Shown here: one piece after another, positions 22,605-34,360 of the stretch | How the letters are laid out: each line of letters opens with the position of its first letter | Position numbering within the stretch: the stretch's first letter is position 1 | Assembly: GCA_002081555.1 (NCBI GenBank) | Contig: MZNV01001580.1 | Coordinates: 1-49,047, forward strand | Source of the DNA: Protostelium mycophagum | Lineage: Eukaryota > Evosea > Variosea > Protosteliida > Protosteliaceae | Direction: 5' to 3' | Length of the DNA stretch: 49,047 nt | Translations under genes and position numbers: made by a program | The notes under the pieces: model-generated | What the model was told of the DNA's origin: nothing | The model's input: the letters and a program-made list of their open reading frames with translations, nothing else | Databases searched by the model: none

Positions 22605-24829
22605 ATGAAGAAACCACAGAAACCTTCGACGTTGAACACAAAGAAAAAGAAAGAGATACAGACATCGACTAAGCCGGGCACATGGGCCATCATCTCCAGC
22701 ATTTTACCTCTAATTATCATCGCGGCCTCCCTTTATGTGGGCCCTGCAGCAATATATGAATCTTTAGGGAGACTTATCCCCAGCAAGAGGTGAACTGATC
22801 TTCCTAACTCTATCTGCCCGTCGCGATCACTCCATAACGATTCTAAATCATCTCTTTATTTTGGCACGAGTGTTTGATCACTGAAAGTATATTATTGATA
22901 TTTATGATCCTTACTCCTCGTTAGCCAGCCAACCGTTGAACCGTATTCCATCCTCGAACATTTTGCCAACGGCACGATGAACTTTGAGATCAGCACTACA
23001 CCTCTACCCATCTCCGCCTCTTCCGTCATTCTGAAGGCGATACTCAGCAGAGATGATCAGAAGATCCCCGAAGAACTGAAGCATCTAAACGGACAGCACA
23101 CTGTACAAGTTAACGCCGTCAGGTACACCTCATGATCTCTAATTGTCTATTTTTAGCTCGATGATGTGCAAAAAAAATTAAATTAAATAAATTGACTTTC
23201 AAATTTATAACACCCACAGACAATATTTAAACCGTGAGAGGACACGGATTTTAAAACAAGAATTATGTGGCGGTAGTAACCGTGCCAAATGTGTCAAGTG
23301 AGTCATTTTACAAATACCTAAAGAGGAGGTAATTTTAGTTTATGAGAGGAATCACTCTCAGCTTGTGCATCATGACTCATTGTACATGCAGTGGTGTGAT
23401 GTAAAATATTTCAACGCCTGTGAGGCAATTCTTTTGTGAATTTCTTGGATATTTCTCTAGAAATAAAATTTTAATTCCTAAGAACTTTTAGATTTATCAA
23501 CCAAAAAGACCCAGAATTCGGCATGACAGCACTACATCTGGCATATCAGAGCGGTGACGTTGAGGCCATAAAATTCCTGGAAAATTTGGGCGGGAATCCG
23601 AAGACCCCTGACAGTGCCGGGCGTCTTCCCGCCAATCTCTCCTTTACAAATTTCGTCGGAAATTCCAAAAAGTAAAATCTTCAATTTTGAAAATCACGTT
23701 AATTTCGGTGAAATTCGGCGGTTGTTATCGCGAATTTGCTTATCACGTGATCAATAAATTGAACGATTGTAGATGGGCGAGAGAAGCTGGAAGAGAATGT
23801 GAATTACCCGTGGTAAATATCCGAGACGAGTCAGACTTTTCAGAAATCAGAAGACTAGTGGGAGAAGGGGAACCCGTCCTCATCAAGAACGCCATGAAAT
23901 TTCTGCGAAATTTCGAAGAATTGTCGACACTCACAGTACCAGAGATCGTCCGGAAAAACGGAAAATCTAAAGTGACAGTTGGCGAGGTCAGAATTTTCCA
24001 AAAAGATTCTTGTTATTCTTAGTAAAAGTCAGGTACCTTACGCCAATGTCTTCAAGATGCCACACAAGATCAGCACATTAGAGGACTATTACATTCATCA
24101 TGTGTTGAATGAGTCAGCCATGCCTCTGTACATCTTCCAAAAGAACAATGGGGTGATTGTCTATCCTCCTGAAATTTGTGATTCTACAACTGGAGCTGGC
24201 TTATCATGTCTCGCGAAATTTCACTGAAATTTCCAGATCACAGCGGCAGGCCTCTCCGGACTTGGAGACTTTATTTCTCGCGCTTTTCCCACCCCCTCCC
24301 TCATTTGTCCCGTCTCCTATGGAAGTACCGGAAGTGACAGCATCCACTTCTATCTGGGTGCGAAGAACTCTGGAGCGCCTTTCCACATCCACGCCGATGC
24401 GGCCAACTTGGTCGTGAGCGGCCAAAAGAAATGGTTCATGTACCCACCGCTTCAGGCGATCTACAGGCACGTCTTTATCAGAACCAAACATTCAATGTCG
24501 GCATAAAGGCCGCGGCACAGCCGCATTTCCAACTCTATATCTCACGATGTTGCGAGCACAGCATATGAGCTGTATATTACAAAATCTCATTCTACAACAG
24601 CCAAAAGCATATTTCGCTTTGGCTTCAGGAAGATTACAAATCCCTCAAAGAAGAGCAGAGACCTTTGGAATGTACACAAGAGGCCGGTGATATAATTTAC
24701 GTTCCTTTCGATTGGTCCCATGCGGTGCTCAATACACAAGACCAGACTTTCGGCTATGCTTTGGAACTGCTGAACAGGAGAGAAGTCATGTGGAGTCTTC
24801 CAAGATTTAAGAGGACGTGCCACGAATAA
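22605..24829 (+). CDS. Membrane-anchored ankyrin-JmjC protein (JMJD8-like)
   Basis: The start at 22605 gives MKKPQKPSTLNTKKKK, a basic N-terminus before one membrane segment (WAIISSILPLIIIAASLYVG), so a type II topology with a lumenal body is predicted. An ankyrin unit follows (FGMTALHLAYQSGDVEAIKF). The C-terminal half is a JmjC fold: APFHIHADAANLVVSGQKKW, MYPP, RPLECTQEAGDIIYVPFDW, SHAVLN. This matches human JMJD8 around PFHWHGPGFSE and RPLECTIRAGEVLYFP. The metal triad HxD...H looks complete (HAD, then the His of SHAVLN), whereas human JMJD8 has HGP at the first site as I recall it. Hydroxylase activity is therefore possible but unproven. There are about eight short introns. The stop TAA lies inside GAATAAATC. 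The substrate is unknown. Confidence 0.8.
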
Positions 24830-25065
24830 ATCCAGATTTCCTTTTTGGAAATTTCAGAATATATGTGTTCTTGAACTCAACTCTTGCAACTTCTTGACCT
24901 CCTTATCTTCGATCTCTCAGCTTCTTCGTCCCCTCTTCCCTCCTTCACGGTTTTGATTGTATGGAGCTGTAATCAGGAGGCAAAAGAGAGAGAAAATAAG
25001 AAAGGTATCAGAGGAGATTCAGTGTTTAAATTGCGAGAAAAAAATGCAAAAAATTGAGCAAAATT

Positions 25066-25135
25066 TCCGACGCCGGGAATCGAACCCGGGGCTGCTCGGT
25101 GAAAGCGAGCGATGTTACCGTTACACCACGTCGGA
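25066..25135 (-). tRNA. tRNA-Glu (UUC)
   Basis: The minus strand folds as a 70-nt tRNA. The 7-bp acceptor is TCCGACG with CGTCGGA. The anticodon stem is GCTCG/CGAGC around loop CTTTCAC, giving anticodon TTC. The T arm is CCGGG-TTCGATT-CCCGG, and the D loop contains GG. There is no intron, and CCA is not encoded. A T-rich run (RNA polymerase III terminator) lies downstream on the minus strand within 25049-25065. Confidence 0.95.
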
Positions 25136-25297
25136 TGTGATGACTGTTGCAGATTGCGAGGCAGTAATATAATTAATATTAGTCGATATTGATCATATAA
25201 TTTGTCACTTCTGCTAAAAAGTATTATTGTGCCCCGAGAGATGGTGAATCGAAATATGAATTGTTTTGTTCCTACCACAAAGATCTGAAATTATATT

Positions 25298-26915
25298 TTA
25301 TGCAGAAGCTTTGATAGGTCTGCCCCACTGAACAGAACCCTGATATAGAAACTCTTCCTCCGTGATCCCTTCTAAAACCTTCAGCTCTCTCCTCACATAC
25401 TTGACGAGAGCTGCCAGGGCTCTAGGATTGACATCCGATGACAATTGGTACACGTTCCTGATACTTTCAGTGCTCCAAAACTTCCAGATGCAAAAAATGT
25501 GATGCTAAAAATCGGCGTTGTAATCGCGGAGAATCGTTCATACCTCCACAACGCGTCGGCGAGGATGGCATCACCGTGGAGAAGCCCTTCGTCATAGGCT
25601 AATACAGCTCCCAAGTAGACCTTTGCGAGTCTTTTCTTCTCTCTTCCCAAAATCAGTGGGTTCGTCACCTTTATTGGTCAGATTCGCTCATTCGTGTGAT
25701 CTTGTGTATTTTTTTAGAAAGCGGCTCTGCCGCAGTACTGTGTCAGATAAAGATCTTTATTGTCTTGATCCGTCAATTTCTTTTAGCTTCGCAAGAATAA
25801 ACATTTCCTATTGCAACACTGCAGCATTTTTGTACACGTCACCACGCGTCTCAATCTCTCGAACCCATGGAATTTCGACGAAATTTCACCCCGAGACCCA
25901 AGATTCGGCTCTCTACATCTCCCCAAAAAGTGTCGTTATACTTCTCCCTCCACTGGATACCCTTGCTGCCATAAGGTCTGGATTTCACTTCGAGCATCCA
26001 CAGATGCAACAAATTAAGTGTGAACCAACCCATGAAGTTGGGGTCGATCAAGTACACTGGAAATTTCAGGAAATTTCGAGGAATCTTTTTAAAAAATTCT
26101 AGAAAAAGTATTTTTAAGTTGAAAATGTTCCAGAAAAGGTGGGTGTACTTTTGTATTTTGCAGAAGGATGGTGCGTGTTTACTGATGTGTAACGATGATC
26201 ATGACTCCTTCAGTCTTGCATCACGTTTTGCAGACAGGATGTGCCTGATCATCACAAAAGATAATTTTCAGTGCAATACAAACATAATTTAAGAGATCCA
26301 CTTGAAGACGAAGACGAATTCATCTTGATGAATTTAAAATCACGAAGAGGGATGGAAGGTGATCAGAAAAATTACCATCGTAAAGGTCTTTGTTCTCGAC
26401 ATGCCAGTTTGTATGGTCGTAAGCGAGTCCAGTACTTTTCGTGATGTTTGTGTTCTTGGAGTAAGCACCGAGTAGGCTCAGATACCATTTTCTTTCCTGA
26501 GGTGGCACGTTGAATTGTCTTTTCTGGATCGATCAAAATCACCGATGATCAGTATTTTGATCACCTCGAAAAGGGCTCTGTAAGTCTTCTCAGCAACTTC
26601 TTCATTCATATCTGGGTCCACATTTCTTGGAAAAACAAGGAAATCATCGCCCTCCACTCTTAGTATCTTTTCTATTTTGTGACCAGTGGCGTCTTTCACC
26701 GCTGCTTGATCGTCCTTCTCAGCAGCAACTTCATATAGAACCTTTCTTGGACCAGCAATAGTGTTAAGGTGGGGTGTTGGCTTTTCTTGTGCTGCCTCTG
26801 TCGAAAATACTCTCTTGATTGGAGTCAACTGTGTGATTCTGAATGATCTATTCACAGAGACTGCAGCTTTCTGTGACATACGAGACACTGCCAAAGCACG
26901 GTAGGACAACGCCAT
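25298..26915 (-). CDS. UQCC1: Ubiquinol-cytochrome c reductase assembly chaperone (UQCC1/Cbp3)
   Basis: UQCC1/Cbp3 is the mitochondrial chaperone that binds newly made cytochrome b during complex III assembly. The protein starts MALSYRALAVSRMSQKAAVS, a typical matrix-targeting presequence. The family core follows in order: KWYLSLLGAYSKN, then LAYDHTNWHVENKDLYDEFF (human LLYSCCVEKVDYEEFF), MGWFTLNLLHLWMLEV (human SWFLITQLHVWMCLV), AVLAYDEGLLHGDAILADAL (human AAILGYDEGILSDDHGLAAAL) and ALVKYVRRELKVLEG. The two halves join by splicing 26376 to 26098, an intron of about 277 nt that is longer than its neighbours. A short alternative splice inside that intron would end the protein early after about 160 residues. 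I prefer the long intron because it restores the family sequence. The stop is at 25298-25300. About 330 residues are expected, close to human (about 299). Confidence 0.85.
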
Positions 26916-27064
26916 GATGATTGCGATAATGTGATTCTGAATTGTGTGATGTCACACCTCGTTGTAGATTCACCCCGCAAATTCCAGAAATGAGCAGATT
27001 TTGTACACCCGAATTTTCTTCAGGAAGATAACAGCTCCCGCCGTCATCACATCACTGCGACGTG

Positions 27065-29841
27065 ATGGATTTTGGGCCCACCATCCTAGAGGCCGAAGGA
27101 GATCGTGATGCCAGAAACATTGGAAAAGAGAAATACGATGCCGGATTTCGGCCTAAATACCCCATCTTAATCGTTCCAGGTCAGATCCTTCAAGTGGTCT
27201 CTTTAGAATGATGATCCTAATGGTGTCAGGTCTCGCCTCCTCGGTTTTGGAGGCACAAGCTTCAACAGAGAAAAAATGGGTTGGAAAGAGGATATGGATC
27301 AGTGTGGGAAAACTCGGCAGAAAATTGTTCAAAGATCAGGTGAATCCAGATGATATGAAGTATCTGAACATGACAGTTTGTATCCAACACACATTCAGTC
27401 AAAGCGGCGTTATTAGATACTCTAAAAAAGCATCACCAAGAAGAAGAAGGCGATAAGCATAGAGACGAAGACGAACACAACCGGGAAGAACATGTATGAT
27501 CCTCTTGGCATCGTTATCATTGCTGCGACGATGTGTTATTACGACGCAATACATTCGGTGCTCAGTTTTTATCAGCGGCAAAGCCGTTGTAGAAATAATA
27601 AACGAGGACGAAGTGTTGACAGTTGTACAGGCAACATGGGTGAACCACATCGCCCTCAACCCAGATGGTTATTCAGACCCAGAAGGTATCTCATCTACAA
27701 CGAGTCAATATTATCTTCAAAAAAGAATATTTCTTTTGTGCTTGAAATGTACATCTACAACGAGCTCATCTTCCAAGGAATAAGATTGAGAGCTTCTGAG
27801 GGACTTTCTGGCATCGATTATTTGAGCAAGAGCGCACCTTTCAAGTCGCACTCTACCGTGTTCGGCACGGTAATTAGCGCACTTACAGATCTCGGTTACG
27901 TCGACGGCAAGAATCTCATGGCCGCTTCAGTGAGTCTCTCACATCTTTCAACTTTAAAAACCATAAAAATATTTTTGTGATCCAGAAACATCTATGAAAA
28001 TTGAAATGACTTGTACAGTATGACTGGAGGGTGGCGCCACAGCACTTAGAGAGCCGAGATGGTTATTTCACGAGGACAAGAAAACAAGTGGAAGAGTTGC
28101 GGAGGAGCTGCGGGATCAAAGTGGTCATCTGTGCTCACAGCATGGGTGAATATTTTATTCTACTCTGAAAGATTCCAACCATATCGCCTTGTCGAACCAT
28201 TCGCGCATTTTCTCGAGCAAATTGTAATCATTTTTGGCAGTAGAAAGACACACCAAACAGTTGCGTTGATTTTGCCGACATTTCCAGGCTACAAAGTGGT
28301 CCAGTACTTTTTATGGTGGATCCACAAACAAGATCCACAGTGGATCGGCGAGAATCTCCACACTCTGGTTGCCATAGCTGCACCGTGCCTCGGAGCCCCG
28401 CGGCTTTTGAGGTCCGTCATCACTGGGTTCAGAAACGGCCTAGACTTGTTCTTGTCGTATGATGAGATGAAACACATATGCAGGACATTTGGTGAGCTGT
28501 TTCTACAATCAAAACTACAACGCGAATTTTGTTCCATTTGTGGCTTTTCCGAATTACGAAAAAATATAAATGAAATCAAATAAAAATAATAATATTTTGG
28601 AAGGAAGTGTACCGATGTTATTTCCGTCGGGGACAGGTTATAGTTGTAACACAAGGGAGAGTGGGGACCAATACTTTATTAAAAAGAATCTAAGAGAGGT
28701 CTTAGAGGACAGCGGCGCACACGTGAGTGTCATTCGAAATATGTCGTGACATGTGTGTCAACATGACTGATGTTCTAAGAACACATGGAAATTTTTCGAG
28801 GAATATTACATGAAAGATCCACTATTTGGAGCTGTAGACGGGGAATTAACTGAGGACCAGCCCATAGAGGTATTTAACTCCGAAACTCCGTACATCGTCT
28901 ACAACGAGACGACAGGTCATCAACGGACAGAACTGGGAGCCTGTTCTGGCCAATTGCCATAAAGAATACTCAGATCTACCTCTAAATCTGAGGCCACCAC
29001 CAGTGAAGCACATCATGATATACGGTACTGGCACAGACACAGAGACGAGTTATTGTCTAAAACAGAAGCAAGGGAAGGTGAGGATTTGGTCGAGTTTAAA
29101 TTACCTGGAATATTGAAGAGACACTCGACTTTTTGTCAAAGAGGAAAGAATTCGCTGATGTATGTGAAGGTATATTTAGACACAAAAGGGGACCTCTTAG
29201 CGTGCTCCAATGGATACCGTTGTAGAGGAGGGGTCATATACGAGACGAACGACACCCGGCAGAGGACCTTCTCCCATCATTTTCCCGGAGAGCAACGTCG
29301 AAACAAGTTATCCACTACCACCACACACCGTTTCATGGGCCAGTCAGGGACAACGTTACACACCACGGTGATGGAGATGCGGAGTTCAACCAAGTGAGAT
29401 TTCTGTCAATTTTCTTCGTGTTTTATTTTTATCCGCTCTTAGATTTTGGCGGGATACCCTGTGTTCAAATTTTGAATTCGAGACAGGATAGACGGAATCG
29501 ATGTGAAGGAGGGGCCGTTAGAGGGCTTCAAAGAGTATCAGTATAACCGCTGTGGTGACGGTTCTGTGCCGTACTCCTCTTTAAATTATTTTCAAAGGTA
29601 TTAGATCAATTGTTATTTTTCCATTTTGCCGAGAACCCAACTTGACATTTATTTGAATTATGATACGCTGAAGACATTAAAACTCTGCAGATATTTGGGT
29701 CTACATAAATTCGATCCATCAGTACCAGAGATAGAGATAATAGAGATCCCGGGAAGAGATCACAGGCTCATTTTACTGGACGCAACTCTGATCGAGAATC
29801 TGATTGATGCCGTCTCCGAACACCCAACTACAACGATGTAG
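27065..29841 (+). CDS. Phospholipid:diacylglycerol acyltransferase-like (LCAT family)
   Basis: The LCAT/PDAT family moves an acyl group from a phospholipid to diacylglycerol or a sterol. The start MDFGPTILEAEGDRDARN leads to the family entry motif KYPILIVPGLASSVLEA. Further signatures are VAPQHLESRDGYF, the nucleophile elbow AHSMG (catalytic Ser, split by an intron at 28.14 kb), AAPCLGAPRLLRSVITG, and IMIYGTGTDTE (PDAT YGVGKPTE). The remaining triad members are Asp in GDGSVPYSSL (29.56 kb) and His in GRDHRLILLD (29.76 kb). The triad therefore looks complete. I do not see the N-terminal membrane anchor of yeast PDAT, so a soluble or lumenal enzyme is possible. It is divergently transcribed from UQCC1, with 149 bases between starts. 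There are about ten short introns; exon edges near 27.45-27.8 kb are uncertain. Confidence 0.85.
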
Positions 29842-29888
29842 ATGATAAATATTCAGTTTTTTATTTCAAAATTGTTTCGATTCTTTAT

Positions 29889-30540
29889 TTACGCATGATT
29901 GTGGAAGGTTAACCTTGGACGTGGTCGTAACCTGCGCACAGGCGCAGCGTTTTGTTGAACTACTGGAGTTTGTTCGGACGGCGTCACATCTGAAGGCTCT
30001 GTTGGTTTAGGTACTGGTTGTGCAGGTTTTGGCGATGGCAGCAGGAAGTAATCTAATTCCTCAAAGATTCGTTGCTCTTCAGTTGGCGGGTACTCCAACT
30101 TTCCTGTGCGAAGGTATGCGATGACTATTGCGAACAGTTTGGGGTCTCTATCGATGAAATATCTGCCCTTTTCGTCTGGCTGTATGTTTTTAGGATGGGC
30201 GGTACCGCCGATACCACACCTTCCACCTATCACTTCCGAGCAATACGGAGAAGTATGTGTCCTCGAACCTCAACAGATTCTCTTTGTGTGTTGCAAACTT
30301 CTTTCCCCCCACATTGAAGACGATCACCTGGCTTTGCTTTTCTGCATTTTCTGTCATTATCTGCTGCAACTGGCCCAATCTAGCTTCTTTTTCGTTGAGC
30401 TCCAAGATTCTCTGCTCTATGCGCTGGAAACGTTCAACGGTCGCAGTGATCGAGTCTTCCCATACCTTCAGCACCTCTTCTGATGACTTGACGACATATT
30501 TGACAGCCTCTGAAAGCGACTCTCCTTGTTTGGGTATCAT
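29889..30540 (-). CDS. BTB/POZ (KCTD-type T1) domain protein
   Basis: The ATG at 30540 gives MIPKQGESLSEAVKYVVKSS, then a coiled-coil helix (ERFQRIEQRILELNEKEARL), then a T1/BTB domain: VIVFNVGGKKFATHKENLLR, YFSVLLGSDRWK, FIDRDPKLFAIVIAYLRTGKL. This pattern (NVGG-F-T....L, F-DRDP..F..IL.YLR.G.L) defines the potassium-channel tetramerisation/KCTD group. In animals such proteins are often oligomeric adaptors for cullin-3 ubiquitin ligases, but no partner can be read from sequence here. The tail is Pro- and Arg-rich. There is one intron (about 30175-30218). The stop TAA is followed at once by ATAAAG, forming TAAATAAAG. No channel membrane segments are present, so it is not a channel. Confidence 0.85.
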
Positions 30541-30884
30541 GGTTGGGGTTTGTGGTTGGTGATAAGAAGAAGCTAGTAAAATGGCAGGTGATGAACAGAC
30601 ACAAAATTTGACTTCCTGGTTTCCCCAGTAACAGAACTCCTTCCGGCAACTTCCGGTCGACAAGAACCGGTTACAGAGGAATACGGTCTCAGAGAAGGTG
30701 ACCCGGCTGTATTGTCGACGTCACATGTGTCAGAAAATGTCGAGATTATGAGGAACGACCGGATCTTTCAAGTTTGCGGAAGGGGCGGATTTTCCGCATG
30801 AAAATAATTGTGAGATTACGTAAAATGTTCGGAAAAATCAAATGACTGTCTACAACGAAACAGATACGTCTATTCATCTTGTAT
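30541..30884. other. Region upstream of the BTB gene
   Basis: This 344-base gap lies between the BTB start and the stop of the upstream minus-strand secreted-protein gene, so it should hold the BTB promoter. I see the short repeat CTTCCGGCAACTTCCGGT near 30640 and one CTACAAC copy at about 30849. No further gene is supported. Confidence 0.35.
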
Positions 30885-32844
30885 CTATTTCAATTTAAGC
30901 TTTAAGTTGATTTGCAGGGGAGTCTTCTTCGGCGGTGAACACTGGTATTCTACCTTGAGATGGACTTTGAGATTCACCGAGTGAACGGGAGAAGTGTAGA
31001 TGTTGTGTCCTCTTAACCCCACAGGTGCTCTGAAGAAATCCATGCTGTTCTTGTGGGAGAAATATCCATTGCTGATCCCGAAAGAAGAGAAGTCATCTGT
31101 TTGTGCGGCGTAATCACAGCGGAGCTGATGGTTTGTAGCGATGTAACAGATATGACCTCGGTTATCTCTAACTTGACCGTCCTGGATAGTGAATACCAAG
31201 TTGTGTGGCCCTTCTTCCAAGCTGTACTTCACCTGGAAAATTTTAAAAAAGAGCCTCAAGATTGCTTCTTAAAGTATTTAATCCTACCTGGCCATCAAGA
31301 AGCTGTCCGACATTAGTGAGCGTAAAATTATTGCAAGTGAAGGGTGTACTGGTGGTTGGAGTAGAGGAGGATGAAGACGCGGTTGTAGATCTCGTAGACT
31401 GTCCAAATGATCTGGTTGTAGATGATCTGCTTAATCTGGATGAAGTGGAAGAGGAAGAGGATCTCGTTGTAGATGGGAGTTCAGTAGATTTAGTTGTGGA
31501 TGCGTTTGGCTGTGTTGACGACGTTGTTGACGTCTCAAAAGTTTGCTGCTGTGAGGTTGTAGCCGCAGTGGTCTGCATGGTCTTGTTGCATTGATAGGTG
31601 ATTTTGATCTTGATCACCGTGCTGGAAGCCGGATATAAAGGCTCGGTATAGAGGTTGTATCCGCCGGTACCCACTGGTGATTTGAAAAAGGTGATACTCC
31701 CGTTCCAAGCGAAAAATCCATCGATGATCCCGAAGAGCTTGAAGTCGGGGGTCTGTGTCACATAGTTACATTGAAATTGGTAATTATCGGCAATGTAACA
31801 GATTTGACCCCTATTGTCTTTGACCATGCCTTGATCCAGTGTGAAGCTGACATTTCCTGCACCTTCCCCAAAGTTAAAACGAACCTGCAAAAGATTAGCA
31901 AATCACCGATTGTATTGAATCAAAAATAATAAAAAGAATTGGAGATTTTACCTGTCCGTCCTCCAATTGTCCGACATTCTCCATCGCAAAATTGTCGCAT
32001 TCCTCATATATGGGTTTCAAGTAGGTACATTGGTCTTGCATTCTCAAAGCGATTCTACCGCTGTTGGGAATCTCCTTGGTGTAGATGTTGAATCCTCCAG
32101 TACCAACAGATAATTGATAGAAGACGGCGCTGCCTCTGTACAGCAGAAAATGATTGGGTGAGACTCCGAAAGATATGTAGTCAGATGTCTGGGGCTTTAG
32201 GTTGCATTGAAACTGGAAGTTTGAAGCGATGTAGCAAATCTGCCCGCGGTCGTCTCTGATCATACCGTCCTTGAGGTAGAAAGTCACGTTGTTTGCCCCC
32301 GGCCCGAAGCTGTTGCGCAACTACGAAAGGTTGAGAACACTTGGGCAGATATGACATCACCTGTCCATCCCACAATTGTCCTACATTGACAAGGGTAAAA
32401 TTGCAGGGTGTGATGTTGTTGGAGAACCGTTGCTCAGCTGGGCATGATGAGATGGCGGTGGGCTTGTTGTTGATGCAACAGAAAGACGAAGAGTCGACAC
32501 ATTGTCCACCACAAGGCGATTGTCCTTTCGCACAAGAAGGTGGACACGTGTTGACCTCTTTGCGGGCAATCTACAATGGTTCAGTATCATGTCAAATGTC
32601 AAGTGTCAGGTTGACACGTCACCTGTCCGTTGCTGCAAGTGTAGCCACAGGATGCAATGCAAAAACCGGAACACTGTTCGGTTCCTGCAGGGCACAACAC
32701 TTTTCTCCCAGTGTTGGAATTCGTGAAGCATGTGTAGTCGTTTGGGTGGTAGCAAGAACTTCCACAAGAAGGGAGGTTGTCGTTGCACTTCACCGCAGTT
32801 GCGCGCGAAAACATCAAGCACAGGGAGAAGAGGATGAGGTACAT
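30885..32844 (-). CDS. Secreted protein with three PIR-like domains
   Basis: The start MYLILFSLCLMFSRATAVKC is a signal peptide. A Cys-rich N-terminus follows (CPAGTEQCSGFCIASCGYTC; CGGQCVDSSSFCC). Three related domains of about 115-130 residues come next, each opening NVGQL-DGQ and containing NVTFYLKDGMIRDDRGQICY, IASNFQFQC, FGV and VGTGGFNIYT. A Ser/Thr-rich linker of about 90 residues separates domains two and three and is a likely O-glycosylation site. The order LKDG-x-D-x-xG-x-IxxN-QFQ-...-FY-..-NLYD...C strongly recalls the C-terminal domain of yeast PIR cell-wall proteins. That is similarity from memory, and the cysteine spacing differs. Each domain crosses an intron just after DGQ, consistent with domain duplication by exon repetition. 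An extracellular or cell-wall role is inferred. Confidence 0.65.
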
Positions 32845-33103
32845 CCTAAGGTACAGTTTCTTGGGCTGAGAAACGAGAGAGTGATAACTCCAATGCCAAA
32901 AACGTTGTATCCGGACGCTGGAAAATGTGGGCAGACAAACACCGGGACGTATGGAAAGTTTTGTTGACTTTGGCGACTATTTTTTGAGGGCTGAACCTCC
33001 TTCTTTTTGAGGCCAAAATCAATAAATAAATAAAACAGGTTTAAAACTACAACGAGACGTTGAAATAAATGTCATGATAGATCGACACGCAACGAACAAC
33101 ACG

Positions 33104-34004
33104 ATGAGACATACGTCTGTACTGATTATACTGTTTGCATTTCTCACATGTGAGTTACTCAGAATTAAGACGACTCACATGATCAAGATATCTCGGGTGA
33201 ATTTGCATTGTTATCCGATACGTTCGGTGACTATGCTTTTGAAAAATGCCAAACAAGGTCTTTACAATGATCTTGTTTTGGTGCTGATTGATGTAGCGTC
33301 AACAAGCACCTCGCCGGCAAGATGATCTCGCGCGCCAAATACGCAGGTGCTTGTGCCAGATTACAAGAGGCAGTGCAGGAGACCTTTGAAGAGTCAGTAT
33401 GTAGTATTGTGGAGTCGATTTTATGGTGATAACATCGAATAGGCAGAGGAGATGCGACCTCTATTTTCAAAAGCTGAAGAGGGATATTCTGATGTGGAAA
33501 AGCGAGCGCTTACTGACGACTGGCGCCCATCCATGGTGACGATTATTACGAATTTGTGACAAAGATCATATTTTTAAAAATCTTTGTGGATGCGTTTTGT
33601 TTTATCATGAGAGGCGCAGACAGCCTGGTGGCACATTTCTTGTCTACCCACCCATGATGATCTGAAATCACACCAGGAAAAATTGATCAATACGGTGATT
33701 GAGAGGATCGTCGAGAAGCCAGAGAGAGCAAAGACGGTAGAAAGCATCAAAAAGGCTCTCAGCAAGAAGTTTTTCAGTTGGTTCACTGCACTTTTGAAAA
33801 ACCAAACGGCCAAAAATATTCCAGACAAGGTGAGAGATTTCGGATTTTCATCAAGTGCAAAAGTCCTCAGAAATTCCCAAACTTATAATTCTTTTCTTCA
33901 TTTTTATTCATGTTAATTAATTTTATTAATTCTGAGAGGTGAAGAAGATGTTTGCTCCAGGAGCATTTGAAGAATTGGAGAAAAAGCAGAGAGGTTTGCT
34001 TTGA
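33104..34004 (+). CDS. Small secreted-looking protein of unknown family
   Basis: The ATG at 33104 gives MRHTSVLIILFAFLT, a signal-peptide-like start. Later exons read RAKYAGACARLQEAVQETFE, AEEMRPLFSKAEEGYSDVEK and INTVIERIVEKPERAKTVES, then FFSWFTALLKNQTAKNIPDK and a last exon ending KKQRGLL before TGA at 34002-34004. The body is charged and mostly helical, about 170-190 residues. Four or five short introns are needed, and the first two joins are not firmly resolved. I do not recognise the family. An in-frame earlier ATG at 33074 would put residues in front of the signal peptide and seems less likely. Confidence 0.5.
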
Positions 34005-34360
34005 TAAATAGAGGCCGCAAAATCGTCTGGGTTTAGGGTTTTAGCGCACTTGCACGGCGAAGCCGCCAAGACAACTCTTCTATTATTCTATGCTAGTGTT
34101 TTGGACAGGCCACGGCACTATGGTATTAGTATAATAGCATAAGGATTGCAAAAGGACTTTAGAGATTGGTATTCCTTTGTCTTCACAGGGCTGTTGCCCC
34201 CACAAAAACACGAAGGTCAACGCGCAGGTCAAAACAAGTTCATGGTGAAATTTCAGAATATTCACATTTATATACATTCTTCGGCTTCTTCATAGATAAT
34301 AGATAACGACTGCTTCTCGTGCTGACTTGACGTATCACAAAAATGCCGTTCCAGCACGAC
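34005..34360. other. Intergenic region without a clear gene
   Basis: I see nothing convincing in this 356-base stretch. A 64-codon minus-strand open frame (34277 to 34083) lacks recognisable features. One GAAATTTC palindrome lies at about 34248. Confidence 0.3.

Noticed and set aside
26289-26915. Separate small mitochondrial gene upstream of UQCC1
   Set aside because: Its sequence (KWYLSLLGAYSKN, AYDHTNWHVENKDLYDEFF after splicing) is the N-terminal half of UQCC1, so I merged it with 25298-26098 as one gene.
29889-30540. Voltage-gated potassium channel
   Set aside because: Only the T1/BTB domain is present; there are no membrane segments or pore.
31262-31594. 110-codon plus-strand ORF rich in Val and Asp
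   Set aside because: It is the antisense shadow of the Ser/Thr-rich linker in the PIR-like protein.
32341-32967. 208-codon plus-strand ORF
   Set aside because: It lies opposite the Cys-rich N-terminal exons of the PIR-like gene, which have a signal peptide and clean splice sites. The plus frame shows no domain.
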